A DNA stretch of 64,000 nt. Source: Melastoma dodecandrum (taxonomy: Eukaryota; Streptophyta; Magnoliopsida; Myrtales; Melastomataceae). The notes beneath the pieces are model-generated. The model searched no databases and was not told the DNA's origin. It saw nothing but the letters and a program-made list of their open reading frames with translations. The number at the start of each line of letters is the position of its first letter. The first letter of the stretch is position 1. The stretch covers positions 1,818,501 to 1,882,500 of the forward strand of contig JARUPY010000292.1 of the NCBI GenBank assembly GCA_029817715.1, written 5' to 3'. Of this stretch, positions 18,390 through 27,095 are shown piece by piece. Position numbers and translations under genes: made by a program.

Positions 18390-19685
18390 TCAGAGGGTCG
18401 CCAGGACGGGTTCGACGGCCTCGAAATGGGCCTTCCAGCCCGGCGGCCCGTAGCCGTCGAGGCGCCCGGCCAGCTCGGCGCGCAGGGGCGAGCCCGGACG
18501 CGCGATCGCCTCGACGGCCTCCATCCAGCCCGGACCATTCAGCGGGTCGCAAAACAGCGCGAACCCCTCGGCAATCTCCCGGTGGACCGGCAGGTCCGAG
18601 GCCACCACCGGCAGCCCGCAGGCCGCGGCCTCCACCACGGGGATTCCGTAGCCCTCGGTGAAGGAGGGCATCAGCAGGGCGGTGCAGCTGCGCATCAGCG
18701 CGGCAAGGCCGTGCGTCGACAGGCCGGCCGCCTCGATCGTGCAGGCGCGCACGCCCGGGCACCGCTCCAGCATGTCGATGGCGCTCTCGGCCTCCCAGCC
18801 GCGTCGCCCGACCACGATCAGCCGGGGCGTGGAGGCACCGTGACGCTCGGCCAGTTCCCGCCAGATCTGGAACAGGAGCAGGTGGTTCTTGCGGGACTCG
18901 ATGGTGCCGCACACGAGGAAGGTCGGCCGGTCGGGCTCGAAGCGCGGCCCGGCATTCCCGAAGGCGGGCTCGACGCCGAGATGGCCGACCGCCACCGGCG
19001 GCCGGCCGAACCCCTCGGTGGTCAGATGATCGAGGGTGCGCCGGCCGGTATCGGCCGAGTTCACGAGGATCGCGGCGGCGTGCCGCCCGATCGTGCGCAG
19101 CCGCGCCCGATGCCGTTCGGCCTCGCCGGCGCGGCCGTATTCGGGATGGGTGATCGGGATCAGGTCGTGGACGAAGAAGGCGGCACGCACGTCCCGGCGG
19201 GTGTAGAGCCAGTCGAAGCGCCCAGGATCGTCGAGCCGCAGGTGCGAGGTGTGGAGATAGAGCGCGTCCCGGGGAAGGGCTGCGACGGGGCGGCCACGCA
19301 GGGCGATCTCGGCCGCCGTCCGGGCCTGGATCCGACGCCGCGCGTCGGTGCCGGTCCGCGGAGCCGGATCCGGCGATGCCGTCTGGGCCGGCCCCGCCGC
19401 GGTCGGGTCGCCACAGCGCGCCGCGAGGCGGTGATAGACCGGATCCGAAGCCGCCTCCCGATCCTCGACCCACCCGGCCGCGACGGCCTCGACGATCGCG
19501 ATGGCTCGGTCGCGATCGAGGACACGGGGACCGTACGCCGTGGAGACGATGCCGAAGCCGGGACCCGGCCTGCCGAGGAAGGCGCGCCCGTAGGCGAGAT
19601 CGACGCGATCGATTCCGGATGGGCTCGGGTGGCGCAGGCGCGTGACGAGGCGTGTGAGATCGAAGGCGATCGGGCGGTCGGTCAT
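18390..19685 (-). CDS. Family 1-type glycosyltransferase (431 aa)
   Basis: The ATG at 19685 (MTDRPIAFDLTRLVTRLRHP) is preferred over the longer frame to 19763. The N-terminal half carries SPSGIDRVDLAYGRAFLG, typical of GT4 enzymes that begin with a substrate-binding Rossmann domain. The C-terminal half shows the nucleotide-sugar motifs VCGTIESRKNHLLLFQIW and MPSFTEGYGIPVVEAAACG, where the E-X7-E pair is seen. No membrane segment is present, so it is probably peripheral and acts on exopolysaccharide or lipopolysaccharide precursors. No other polysaccharide genes are nearby, so the acceptor is unknown. Confidence 0.85.
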   Translation of the reverse strand: MTDRPIAFDLTRLVTRLRHPSPSGIDRVDLAYGRAFLGRPGPGFGIVSTAYGPRVLDRDRAIAIVEAVAAGWVEDREAASDPVYHRLAARCGDPTAAGPAQTASPDPAPRTGTDARRRIQARTAAEIALRGRPVAALPRDALYLHTSHLRLDDPGRFDWLYTRRDVRAAFFVHDLIPITHPEYGRAGEAERHRARLRTIGRHAAAILVNSADTGRRTLDHLTTEGFGRPPVAVGHLGVEPAFGNAGPRFEPDRPTFLVCGTIESRKNHLLLFQIWRELAERHGASTPRLIVVGRRGWEAESAIDMLERCPGVRACTIEAAGLSTHGLAALMRSCTALLMPSFTEGYGIPVVEAAACGLPVVASDLPVHREIAEGFALFCDPLNGPGWMEAVEAIARPGSPLRAELAGRLDGYGPPGWKAHFEAVEPVLATL

Positions 19686-19768
19686 GATCCTGTAGAGAGG
19701 CGGGTGCGGACGTCTCCCGTAGCGAGCCGGGCCCGGCATAGCCAGTGTGTCCGGCCCGATCACGGGGG

Positions 19769-19797
19769 TTGCACAGGCGCGACGCGACCGCTAAGAG
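19769..19797 (+). promoter_or_regulatory. Candidate promoter of tRNA-Pro
   Basis: TTGCAC at 19769-19774 and TAAGAG at 19792-19797 are 17 bases apart and end 20 bases before the mature tRNA, a typical stable-RNA promoter arrangement. Inferred from sequence. Confidence 0.5.
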
Positions 19798-19816
19798 CCC
19801 TAGGCCCTAGCGGCGT

Positions 19817-19893
19817 CGGAGCGTAGCGCAGCCCGGTAGCGCATCAGTCTGGGGGACTGGGGGTCGTGGGTTCGAATCCCGCCGCTCCGACCA
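19817..19893 (+). tRNA. tRNA-Pro (anticodon GGG)
   Basis: A complete 77-base cloverleaf with encoded CCA. The acceptor stem CGGAGCG pairs with CGCTCCG. The D stem is GCGC/GCGC. The anticodon stem TCAGT/ACTGG encloses the loop CTGGGGG with anticodon GGG at its centre. The T arm is GTGGG-TTCGAAT-CCCGC. It has no downstream gene for about 800 bases and borders the gene-poor region that follows, a classic integration-site position, although I find no second copy of its 3' end within the window. Confidence 0.97.
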
Positions 19894-21251
19894 TTTTCTT
19901 GATCCTGACCAGTCGGCCATCGCGCGCGCGAACTGCGTTTGACAACCATGCGGCCTTATCGGGTCTGGGCGCAGGTTGCCGGCCACCGTGTGCAAGATCG
20001 TGAGCGCGCTTCGCGCGTCGTTGGCCGCCGCGATGCCCCTTGATCGTCCGCAGTGATTCCGAACCCAAGCTTGCGCACCGCCTGCTCTTGTCTAGGGGCA
20101 GCGGTCGCCGGATCGTCGATCCAGCGGGAGGCGGTAGACCGGCTGATCGTTCTCGAGGCGCCGCCGGGCGATTTCCGGCCCGAGAAGGCGACCGCAGCGC
20201 CCAGGCCGAGAGGCTCGCATTGTCGCGGCCGCGTGCCACCTTTCGGGCGTGTCGACATCCCGAAGCCGCGCCGGCAGGACGCTGTCCAGGGCGTCACAGA
20301 CGTCGGCGGCCGGCGACGTGCCAAGCCGCCAACGCTTTATGCCGGCGCCAACAACCGACCGCAGCCCGTGTTTTCGCTGCGTGCGGGTGCGCATCGCGGG
20401 ACTTAACGCTCGCAAGCGCCACCCAAGCCGAAGCGCCCAGCCGTCCGCCTGTCGGCGCCTCGGACCTGAGCGAAAGGCGTCACGCGTCAGCCGCCGAGGG
20501 GTCGTCGGCTGCGAGGATATCGACGCCGGCAGGGCCGACCGCCTGCGTCGAGATCCAGCACGGCGAGAACCCGTGACGAAGTTTCCGTTCACCCAAAGTC
20601 TGCCGACTGCACACGAGGGCGTCGCGGGCCTTCGACGACGGACTCTCAGCAGGCGCTCACGCGATTGTGCGCGCAGAACCCTGCGACACGAGTCAGGCGG
20701 GAGATGCCGATTTATACTGTTAAGGTTCGACGCCTTGTACCTGTCGAGACAGCATCGACCCGCGATTATGCGTCCAAGAAAAGAAAAGATTTGACCTTCA
20801 TCATTCCGATGATGAGCGAAATAACAGCAAACAGGCAGGTCGCGCTCATGACGCACGTTAAAACGACGAACGCACCGATTGCAAGGGACATTGTATCCAA
20901 ACCGTAAATTCGATGAACTGACCGCTGTGGCTTCTATATGCCTCAGCTGAAAAAACAGTAATTTTGATTGCGCTGATTGATCGGCAAATTGCGTAAATTC
21001 GAGTTTTCAACAGCCAATCGCGCTCATCGACCGCGGCCGAGCACTTGACGGTGACTTCCGTGTGCTTGAAGACTCAGTCGGGTCGATCTTGATCTGTAAT
21101 GGCAGGTTTAAGCGCTCGAAGTTTCCAATGTGTTGACTCGGCTCCTCAAATACAGGGACATGTCCCGCGCCGCTGACCTGAGCGATTTTCAAACCGAGTC
21201 GCAGGTATGCTCGGTAGACCCACAACCGAGCTGGCGTCTCCGGAGGTTGGA
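19894..21251. other. Gene-poor region behind tRNA-Pro, part 1
   Basis: About 1.36 kb with no well-supported gene. From 19894 to about 20690 it is GC-rich; frames on both strands here are arginine/proline-biased and lack start signals. From about 20700 to 21000 it becomes markedly AT-richer and contains the weak small frame at 20704-20907. Degraded gene remnants are likely but could not be assigned to a family by eye. Confidence 0.5.
20704..20907 (+). CDS. Possible small hypothetical protein (67 aa)
   Basis: Reads MPIYTVKVRRLVPVETASTR and continues with a lysine-rich and then methionine-rich stretch to VSKP. The AGGCGG motif upstream is too close to the ATG to be a good ribosome-binding site. 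The composition is AT-richer than the window, consistent with recently acquired or non-coding DNA. The N-terminal beta-strand pattern looks protein-like. Treat as doubtful. Confidence 0.22.
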   Translation: MPIYTVKVRRLVPVETASTRDYASKKRKDLTFIIPMMSEITANRQVALMTHVKTTNAPIARDIVSKP

Positions 21252-21560
21252 ATGATCTACCCGGTCGTGATCGCAAGCGCCGTGGCCGCTGGTCTCTACT
21301 GCTTCGGTCGGTGGGACCGCCACCGCCAGACCGTCAACAAGGCGATCGTCTTGAAGGCCGTCGTGGCGCTCACACCCTTCGCCTACGACCTGCCGATCCA
21401 AGTCTGGATCATTGATCGGACCGGGCGTTCCATGAGCTCCAGCGACATCTACGCCGCGCTGGAGGGACTCGAAAGCGAGGGACTCGTCGGCTCGACCGCG
21501 CGATCATCGCAGTCGGAACGGGGCGGCCGGCACATCACGTATTTCATGCAAAGCGCCTGA
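21252..21560 (+). CDS. Small membrane-anchored winged-helix protein, PadR-like (102 aa)
   Basis: The ATG at 21252 has a strong GGAGGTTGGA site. Residues 1-20 are hydrophobic (MIYPVVIASAVAAGLYCFG) and could be a membrane anchor. The rest resembles a winged helix: NKAIVLKAVVALTPFAYDLPIQ, then SSSDIYAALEGLESEGLV as the probable recognition-helix and dimer region, and a wing ending in GGRHITYF. The pattern DIYAALEGLESEGL followed by a wing with RG and Y is that of PadR-type proteins, but a membrane anchor is unusual for the family. The gene is isolated in the gene-poor region after tRNA-Pro. Its ligand and targets are unknown. Confidence 0.65.
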   Translation: MIYPVVIASAVAAGLYCFGRWDRHRQTVNKAIVLKAVVALTPFAYDLPIQVWIIDRTGRSMSSSDIYAALEGLESEGLVGSTARSSQSERGGRHITYFMQSA

Positions 21561-22078
21561 CTGATCCGGCGGATTTCTCAAGACGGCAGCTTGCGATGCT
21601 AGTCTTCGTCATACGGCCGTACGGCGCGTAAACTGAACGGGCCGACCTTGCTCAGGCGTCAATCAGACGCGTCTTCCGCAGCAGCGGCCCCAAGCACACG
21701 CCGCAAGCACCGAGCGGGCGCTTTGGCGGGCGACGCACCCCGACGACGATCGGCCGAACGACGCCGCAGACCGCAGCCAAAGCGATGCCTTCGGATCTGG
21801 TGCTTGGCTGTCCTCAGCAGGGTTCAAGGGTCTTGCAGCGGCTTCAACGCGGCCGGCGCGCGCATCTACCGCGCCCGATGGTAGATCCAGCCAGCGGATG
21901 CACGCCGACGACGTTGCTCCCTTGAGTGAACCGAGCCAAGCGCACACACGCTGGAAGTCGGATTGCCGCCGTGACGGCGATGGCCGCGTAGTCCAACCCG
22001 GGGATAGGGCGAGTAAAACCGTCAGTTCTTTGCCCGCGCAGCTGCGAATCTGGTCTGTCCCGGGCGTAAGGTCCTTGC

Positions 22079-22180
22079 ATGCCGCCACTCAGCACACGAG
22101 TCCTCATTCTCACGTTGATGCTCGCGATCATCGTCGCGATTGTCTTTGGCGTTCAATTCTGGGATTGGGACGTCGATTGA
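22079..22180 (+). CDS. Possible 33-aa single-pass membrane protein
   Basis: The ATG at 22079 is preceded by AAGG at seven bases. The protein begins MPPLSTRVLILTLMLAIIV, continues as a hydrophobic helix to about residue 25, and ends FWDWDVD with an aromatic and acidic tail. It has the shape of genuine small membrane proteins, with a charged start, one helix and an aromatic belt. There is no family match that I know. It is too short to be sure. Confidence 0.35.
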   Translation: MPPLSTRVLILTLMLAIIVAIVFGVQFWDWDVD

Positions 22181-22781
22181 GTTCTGGGCAGCGAGATTTC
22201 TTGTCTGCGGCCACGGGCTATTAGTTTTGATTTATCATCACCTGACGAAAAGAAAAATGGCGTACGTCCCGATAATACGCGACCGTGCGCAGGAATGAAT
22301 AGATTTTCCGAGCAAAAAATCCGATATTCTTCTGAGCGTTTAAGCTATAGCTCCTGAATCTAAGTCGTTCAGCGCGCCCCCTGAGCCGGCCACTGCCGCC
22401 GAACTCAGCGGGTGCCCTGTGAAGAGACGACAGGAGGATGTCGGCCCGGTCTCAGCGCGGCCAGAGGCGAAATTCCGCCGACGCCGCGCTGCCGCCTCTG
22501 AATGTCGTGATGGCGATGCCGAAGCGTCTTGTCACGCGTCGAATGGGCCTGTGCCGGCGCCAAGCCATACAGGTCCGGCCAGCTTCGCCACTCAGAACGG
22601 CGTTTTACCGAAGCCGGTGAGCGCAGACCGCTGATAGTACAAATCGCGCAACTAAAATTTTAAGCGATTTTTTGATTAAATTTAGAATTTCACTCTTAAA
22701 TATTGATTTAGACACATTCGCAGGATCAGAAAATCGAAACTATCCTGCACCACGAGGGGTCGTTGTCGCTGCCTTTCCAGG

Positions 22782-22967
22782 TCACACCAGGACGTTGACG
22801 ATCCGGCTGACCGAGTCCGCAACGTTCTGCGGTGCAGGTGGAACCGGGGCCGGCATCACGGCCACCGGCACGCTTTGCTTGTTGTCGAGGGGTGCGCCCA
22901 AACGGAGCGCCTGCGCTTGCGCAGCGCGAACCATCGCGAAATAATTATCTGTAGACACGGTGATCAT
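22782..22967 (-). CDS. Possible small hypothetical protein (61 aa)
   Basis: The ATG at 22967 has GGGGGA seven bases upstream. The protein begins MITVSTDNYFAMVRAAQAQA and has a proline- and valine-rich middle and a hydrophobic end (ADSVSRIVNVLV). Codon choice in third positions is GC-rich like true genes of this genome, whereas the DNA just outside is AT-rich, which supports coding. No family is recognised. Confidence 0.4.
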   Translation of the reverse strand: MITVSTDNYFAMVRAAQAQALRLGAPLDNKQSVPVAVMPAPVPPAPQNVADSVSRIVNVLV

Positions 22968-23643
22968 GCACAATCCCCCAGATCGGGGTATTTAGCCCCA
23001 CGCCATATTAAAAAGGTATTAAAACGACAATTCGCTCGTCGAAGTAGTGCCAGTATACTAGAGCTTTGAAGAGATGGTCCCGCGACTTCGCCGTATGATC
23101 CACGAGGCGGTCGGCCATCGCCGCTCAGTCCGACCTCGAAGCCGGAATTCAGCGCCGCCCCAGATCGCGGGCAGCCTGCCTGAACGCCGCTCGCAAGGCC
23201 CTGTGCCGACATGTCCGGCCAACCGCGGGATCGGGGTGCAACCCGTGCCTTGCTGAGCGGCTCGATCCCGCCTTGAGGTGTAGGGCTGTGCGGCCGAACG
23301 GACGCGTCCGATGCACCGTCAACGGCGCACCGTCCGGGTCGCCGATCAGAAAGGTACGCGATCGCTCCCGAGACAGCGACCGCGCGTCTTCACGGCTCTG
23401 TCAGACCGGCGGACCCGGCGCCACGGCGTGCGCGACCGGCTTCCAGCGTCTGACGTGCGCTGCCGCCGGCGGGCAGCCGTCGCCTCGGGCAGACGTCATG
23501 GGTTCTACCGCTCCCGCGGATCGCCGAGATGGGGTCGCCCCGGGCAACCCGGGGCCGGCCGAACGTACCCATGACCAAAGCCAGCCCCGCGTCGCAGCGC
23601 GCGACAACCGGTTAATGTCGTGCAAACCAAGCTAGACACCGAA

Positions 23644-23673
23644 TTGACGGAAGCTTAAGCCAAATTCAGAATA
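23644..23673 (+). promoter_or_regulatory. Candidate promoter of the GGDEF-EAL gene
   Basis: TTGACG at 23644-23649 and AGAATA at 23668-23673 are 18 bases apart in an AT-rich patch 60 bases before the gene start. Inferred from sequence. Confidence 0.4.
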
Positions 23674-23734
23674 GGATTTACTGCCTTTTAGTATTTGTCA
23701 TGCTTCGTTCACCCGCTGAAAGCCGGAACAAAAC

Positions 23735-25348
23735 ATGCCACGCGAAACGTCGACGACCTGGGGCCGCGGCGAGCTGTACGAGACCCTGTGCCTGCTCATC
23801 ATCGGCACCGGCATCTGGTTCGTGGGGGTTACCCTGGGGACGTTCGACTCCCTGCAGGGGCTCATCGTCACCTACGGATTGAACGATCTCCTGATGCTGG
23901 CGGCCTGCATGGGCGTGGCCCTGTGCGGCGCGGTGATCCGCAAATCGATCCTCCTGCGCCGCCTGATGCTGGAGCGCGACGCGGCGGCCGCGCAGGCCGA
24001 GGCGATCGCCCGGCACGACGGCCTCACCGGGCTGGCCAACCGGCGCCGCTTCATCGATGCCGTGACCCGCGCGCACGCCAACGTAGGCGCCGAGCCGTCC
24101 TCGGCCGTGCTGCTGATCGACCTCGACCGGTTCAAGCCGGTCAACGACCTCTACAGCCACGCGGCCGGCAACGCAGTGCTCTGCGCCGTATCCGAGCGGC
24201 TGCAGCAGCTCCTGCCTGCGGGCGGCGTGGCGGCCCGGCTCGGCGGCGACGAGTTCGCCATGCTGGTCCCGGTCGAGCACGGCAGCGAGGGTCTGACGCG
24301 GCTCGCCCAGGCGGTGATCGCCGCCATCTCCGAGCCGGTCTCGTGGAACCAGAACGACCTCAAGGTCGGCGCGACGGTCGGCGTCGCCGTGGTGGCCGCC
24401 GAGCACGTGGATTCCGACGCGGTCCTGCACGCGGCCGATCTCGCCATGTACCAGGGCAAGAAGGACGGGCGCGGCAATTACCGGTTCTTCCGAAGCGCCA
24501 TGGACGAGGAGCTGCGCGCCCGGGCCCGGACCGAAGCCGAGCTGCGGATCGCGATCGAGACCGGGGCGATCGAGCCGTTCTACCAGCCGGTCGTCTCGCT
24601 GCCCGAGAAGACCATCGTTGGCGTCGAGGTGCTGGCGCGCTGGCGCCACCCGGAGCGCGGCCTGATCGGCCCCGCGGAGTTCATCCCCGTTGCAGAAGAG
24701 ACCGGGATGATCGCCGACCTCAGCTACAATCTGATCCGCCGTGCCTGCCTCGACGCCAAGGCCTGGCCGTCCCACCTGATCATGGCGGTCAACATCGCCC
24801 CGCATCAGTTTCAGGACGCGTGGCTCGCCCAGCGCATCCTGGCGATCCTGACCGAGACCGGCTTCCCGCCGCAGCGGCTCGAGGTGGAGATCACCGAGAG
24901 CGCCCTGATCCAGGATCTGGAGGCGACGCGCGCGACGCTCCTGTCGCTGCGACAGCTCGGCGTGCGCATCGCGCTCGACGATTTCGGCACCGGCTACTCG
25001 AGCCTCTACCACCTGCGCGAATTGAAGTTCGACAAGCTGAAGATCGACCGGAGCTACGTCGACGCCATCACGATGAGTGACGAGCGCGCCAAGCTCGTGG
25101 ACGCGATCATCAAGCTCGGTACCAGCCTCGGCCTCACCACGACGGCGGAGGGCATCGAGACGGATGCGAGCCTCGACTGGCTGTCGGACCAGGGCTGCCA
25201 TTTCGGTCAGGGCTACCTGTTCGGGCACGCCATGCCGAAGGCGGATATCGACGATCTCCTGATCGCCGGCAACGACGCGGGTGGCGGAGCGGTCCGCGTC
25301 GAGGGCTCGGTCGACGAACCGGCCAACGAACTGGCCAAGGCGTCCTGA
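23735..25348 (+). CDS. Membrane GGDEF-EAL cyclic di-GMP turnover protein (537 aa)
   Basis: Two N-terminal membrane segments (about residues 17-38 and 50-70) are followed by a coiled linker, a GGDEF domain with an intact GGDEF signature at residues 170-174, and an EAL domain with EVLAR at 298-302. The EAL metal and catalytic residues look present: VNIAPHQF, EITES, DDFGTGYSS, KIDRSYV and EGIET. Both diguanylate cyclase and phosphodiesterase activity are therefore possible; which dominates cannot be read from sequence. There is no periplasmic sensor domain between the helices. It probably has its own promoter. The C-terminus has an Ala/Asn-rich tail after the EAL fold. Confidence 0.93.
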   Translation: MPRETSTTWGRGELYETLCLLIIGTGIWFVGVTLGTFDSLQGLIVTYGLNDLLMLAACMGVALCGAVIRKSILLRRLMLERDAAAAQAEAIARHDGLTGLANRRRFIDAVTRAHANVGAEPSSAVLLIDLDRFKPVNDLYSHAAGNAVLCAVSERLQQLLPAGGVAARLGGDEFAMLVPVEHGSEGLTRLAQAVIAAISEPVSWNQNDLKVGATVGVAVVAAEHVDSDAVLHAADLAMYQGKKDGRGNYRFFRSAMDEELRARARTEAELRIAIETGAIEPFYQPVVSLPEKTIVGVEVLARWRHPERGLIGPAEFIPVAEETGMIADLSYNLIRRACLDAKAWPSHLIMAVNIAPHQFQDAWLAQRILAILTETGFPPQRLEVEITESALIQDLEATRATLLSLRQLGVRIALDDFGTGYSSLYHLRELKFDKLKIDRSYVDAITMSDERAKLVDAIIKLGTSLGLTTTAEGIETDASLDWLSDQGCHFGQGYLFGHAMPKADIDDLLIAGNDAGGGAVRVEGSVDEPANELAKAS

Positions 25349-25514
25349 GCAGGTCTCGCGAAGCTGGTCACCGGCTTTGCGACGAAACTCCGCGGTCCAT
25401 CGAGGATCTCAGCGGACGAAGTGTTGGCTCGCCCACAGGACACGTCCCAGAGAGCGCGGAAGTGGGAATTTGCGGGCCTTGGGTGAGCCTGTGCGCTGGT
25501 CTGGTCACCGGCAC

Positions 25515-25556
25515 CCCGTCATCCCGGGGCCGCGCAGCGGTACCCGGGATCCAGAT
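25515..25556. repeat. Dispersed palindromic repeat (REP-like)
   Basis: The eight-base arms ATCCCGGG (25521-25528) and CCCGGGAT (25543-25550) sit in a context (CCCGTCATCCCGGGGC and CCGGGATCCAGATCC) that I recognise from intergenic palindromes scattered in Rhizobiales genomes. No mobile gene is attached. Confidence 0.55.
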
Positions 25557-25770
25557 CCGCGGAGGCGGTCATATCCTGACCCGACAATGGATCTGCCCAT
25601 CTCCGGCGTGCCCCGTCGGGTCCGGGCTCGCCTCCGGCGCCCCGGATTGACAGCGCTCGACCTTGCGCGGCCCTGCGTCGTGCAAACCAGCGCGCGCCCC
25701 CTCATTCGGAAACGACCGCAACGGTGTCGTGGACTTTGGGCCTGCCAACGCAAGTTTGCTGAGGCGCAGA

Positions 25771-26011
25771 TCAGTGCGGATCCCCGTAGGCGGAGCCGTC
25801 CGCGCCGCGCTCCGGAACAGCGACCCGGTCGAAAGTCTCCGTGAGGGCGCGCAGCGCGGCGCATCTCCGGACCCTGAAGCGGCCGGCCACGGCCGGTGAC
25901 GACCCTCTCCGGGTCGAGGGCGGCGTTCGCGTGGGTGGCGTCGTCCCGCGCCGCGTCGGCGCGGGGATCGTCAGCCCGGGCTTTGGGATCGACGGGGATC
26001 TGCTGGGCCAT
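25771..26011 (-). pseudogene. Possible frameshifted small hypothetical gene
   Basis: An ATG at 26011 starts a frame reading MAQQIPVDPKARADDPRADA, a charged, protein-like N-terminus. Around 25855-25865 good codon use switches to another frame, which continues LRALTETFDRVAVPERG and stops at 25771. Each half has strongly GC-rich third positions only in its own frame. Together they would give a protein of about 80 residues. Either the gene is broken by a one- or two-base change, or there is a sequencing error at a GC-rich run. No family is recognised. Confidence 0.3.
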
Positions 26012-26181
26012 CTGCGGCGCCTCCCGTGCCTGGCTCGAAGGATGCGGCGCACCGACCTGCCGGGACCGCCTGTCTCCGGCGAACCGGCCTTGCCGGGGCG
26101 GATTCGCCGGGTCCCGCGGCATCGCGCCTATCGACACGGACCCCATATCGGGAGCATCGACGCGCCGTCGCAGGTCACAGC

Positions 26182-26847
26182 ATGGCACCGAGCCCGATCG
26201 CCCTCATCGCCTCCGCCGCCCTGATCGGCGTGGTCGCCGCCGGAACCGGGGCGATCGTCGCGCAGCAGGGCTCGCATTTCAGCCATCCGCGCAAGGTCGG
26301 CGGTCCCTTCGCCATGGCGGATCTCGACGGCCGACCGGTGGGACAAGCCGATCTACTCGGCAGGCCCACCGCCCTGTTCTTCGGCTTCACCCATTGCCCG
26401 GAGGTCTGCCCGACGACGCTTACAACCCTGTCGGGGGCGCTCGGCCGGATGGGGAAGGACGCGGACCGGCTCAACGTGGTCTTCGTCACACTCGACCCGG
26501 AGCGCGACACCCCCGACTCGTTGCGCGACTATCTCACCGCGTTCGATCCCCGGATCCGCGGCTTCGTCGGCACGCCGGATCAGGTCGCCCGCATGGCCGA
26601 CGCCTATCACGTCGCCTACCGGCGCATCCCGATGAAGGACGGTGACTATACGATGGAGCATTCGGCGACCGTCGCGCTGTTCGACAAGACCGGCCGCATG
26701 GTCGGAGAGATCGGGTACGGCGAGGACGAGAACCGTGCGCTGTCCAAGCTGATCACCCTGGCGCTACCCGGGCAATGCGCGCCGGGCGGCGGCGCCGATC
26801 TCTGGTCGACGAACGGCGCCACGGGCACCTGCGGCCCGCGGAGCTGA
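26182..26847 (+). CDS. SCO1/SenC-family copper-binding thioredoxin-fold protein (221 aa)
   Basis: Family members deliver copper to the CuA site of cytochrome c oxidase or act as thiol reductants in the periplasm. An N-terminal membrane anchor spans residues 6-28 (ALIASAALIGVVAAGTGAIV). The thioredoxin fold follows with CPEVC, Cys72 and Cys76, and the conserved copper-ligand histidine His160 in MEHSATVALFD. Also visible are the family segments FVTLDPERDTPDSLRDYL and GFVGTPDQVARMADAYHV. A C-terminal extension with two further cysteines (GQCAPGG and GTCGP) is not part of the core family. No cytochrome oxidase or other copper genes lie nearby. Confidence 0.92.
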   Translation: MAPSPIALIASAALIGVVAAGTGAIVAQQGSHFSHPRKVGGPFAMADLDGRPVGQADLLGRPTALFFGFTHCPEVCPTTLTTLSGALGRMGKDADRLNVVFVTLDPERDTPDSLRDYLTAFDPRIRGFVGTPDQVARMADAYHVAYRRIPMKDGDYTMEHSATVALFDKTGRMVGEIGYGEDENRALSKLITLALPGQCAPGGGADLWSTNGATGTCGPRS

Positions 26848-27095
26848 GCGGAGCGCGACGCGTCCGGCGCGGCCTTCCGGAAACGGCGCACTCTGTCCCG
26901 ATCATCGCCGTCCCGGCCATGACGGGCGCCGCCCGCCGCGGTTGGTGGCTCTTCCCGGACCGCAGGCGGTCTTCTACGACAGCGTGACGAGATCCCCGCC
27001 GGCCAGGACGCGCGGCGCGGCTCGCAGGCCGGCCGCTCCGGAGCGGGGCGATCCGGCGCCGGCCTGCGCGGCGGCGTGAGGGGTGGGATACGATC

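Larger units (their letters stand above)
21561..23734. other. Gene-poor region behind tRNA-Pro, part 2
   Basis: About 2.2 kb alternating between GC-rich sequence and AT-rich patches at about 22190-22350, 22620-22760 and 23600-23700. Only two very small frames have acceptable start signals (22079-22180 and 22782-22967). Other frames are low-complexity and disagree with the codon habits of the chromosome. I see no transposase, integrase or direct repeat. Confidence 0.5.
25349..26181. other. Intergenic region with a palindromic repeat and a possible broken small gene
   Basis: These 833 bases hold a dispersed palindrome at 25515-25556 and the possible frameshifted gene at 25771-26011. I see no other supported gene. 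The promoter for the SCO1-like gene must lie near 26100-26180, but no clear -35/-10 pair was found. Confidence 0.45.

Noticed and set aside
19807..20239. Minus-strand frames with AAGFEPTTPSPPD- and RDSNPRPPVPQ-like ends over the tRNA
   Set aside because: These are well-known false proteins produced by reading the antisense of a tRNA gene.
20092..20856. Minus-strand frame of 254 codons behind tRNA-Pro
   Set aside because: Arginine-rich, crosses the GC/AT composition boundary and shows no family motif; more likely non-coding or gene debris.
21007..21276. Minus-strand frame of 89 codons
   Set aside because: Overlaps the better-supported gene at 21252 and has no start signal; only a short middle segment looks protein-like.
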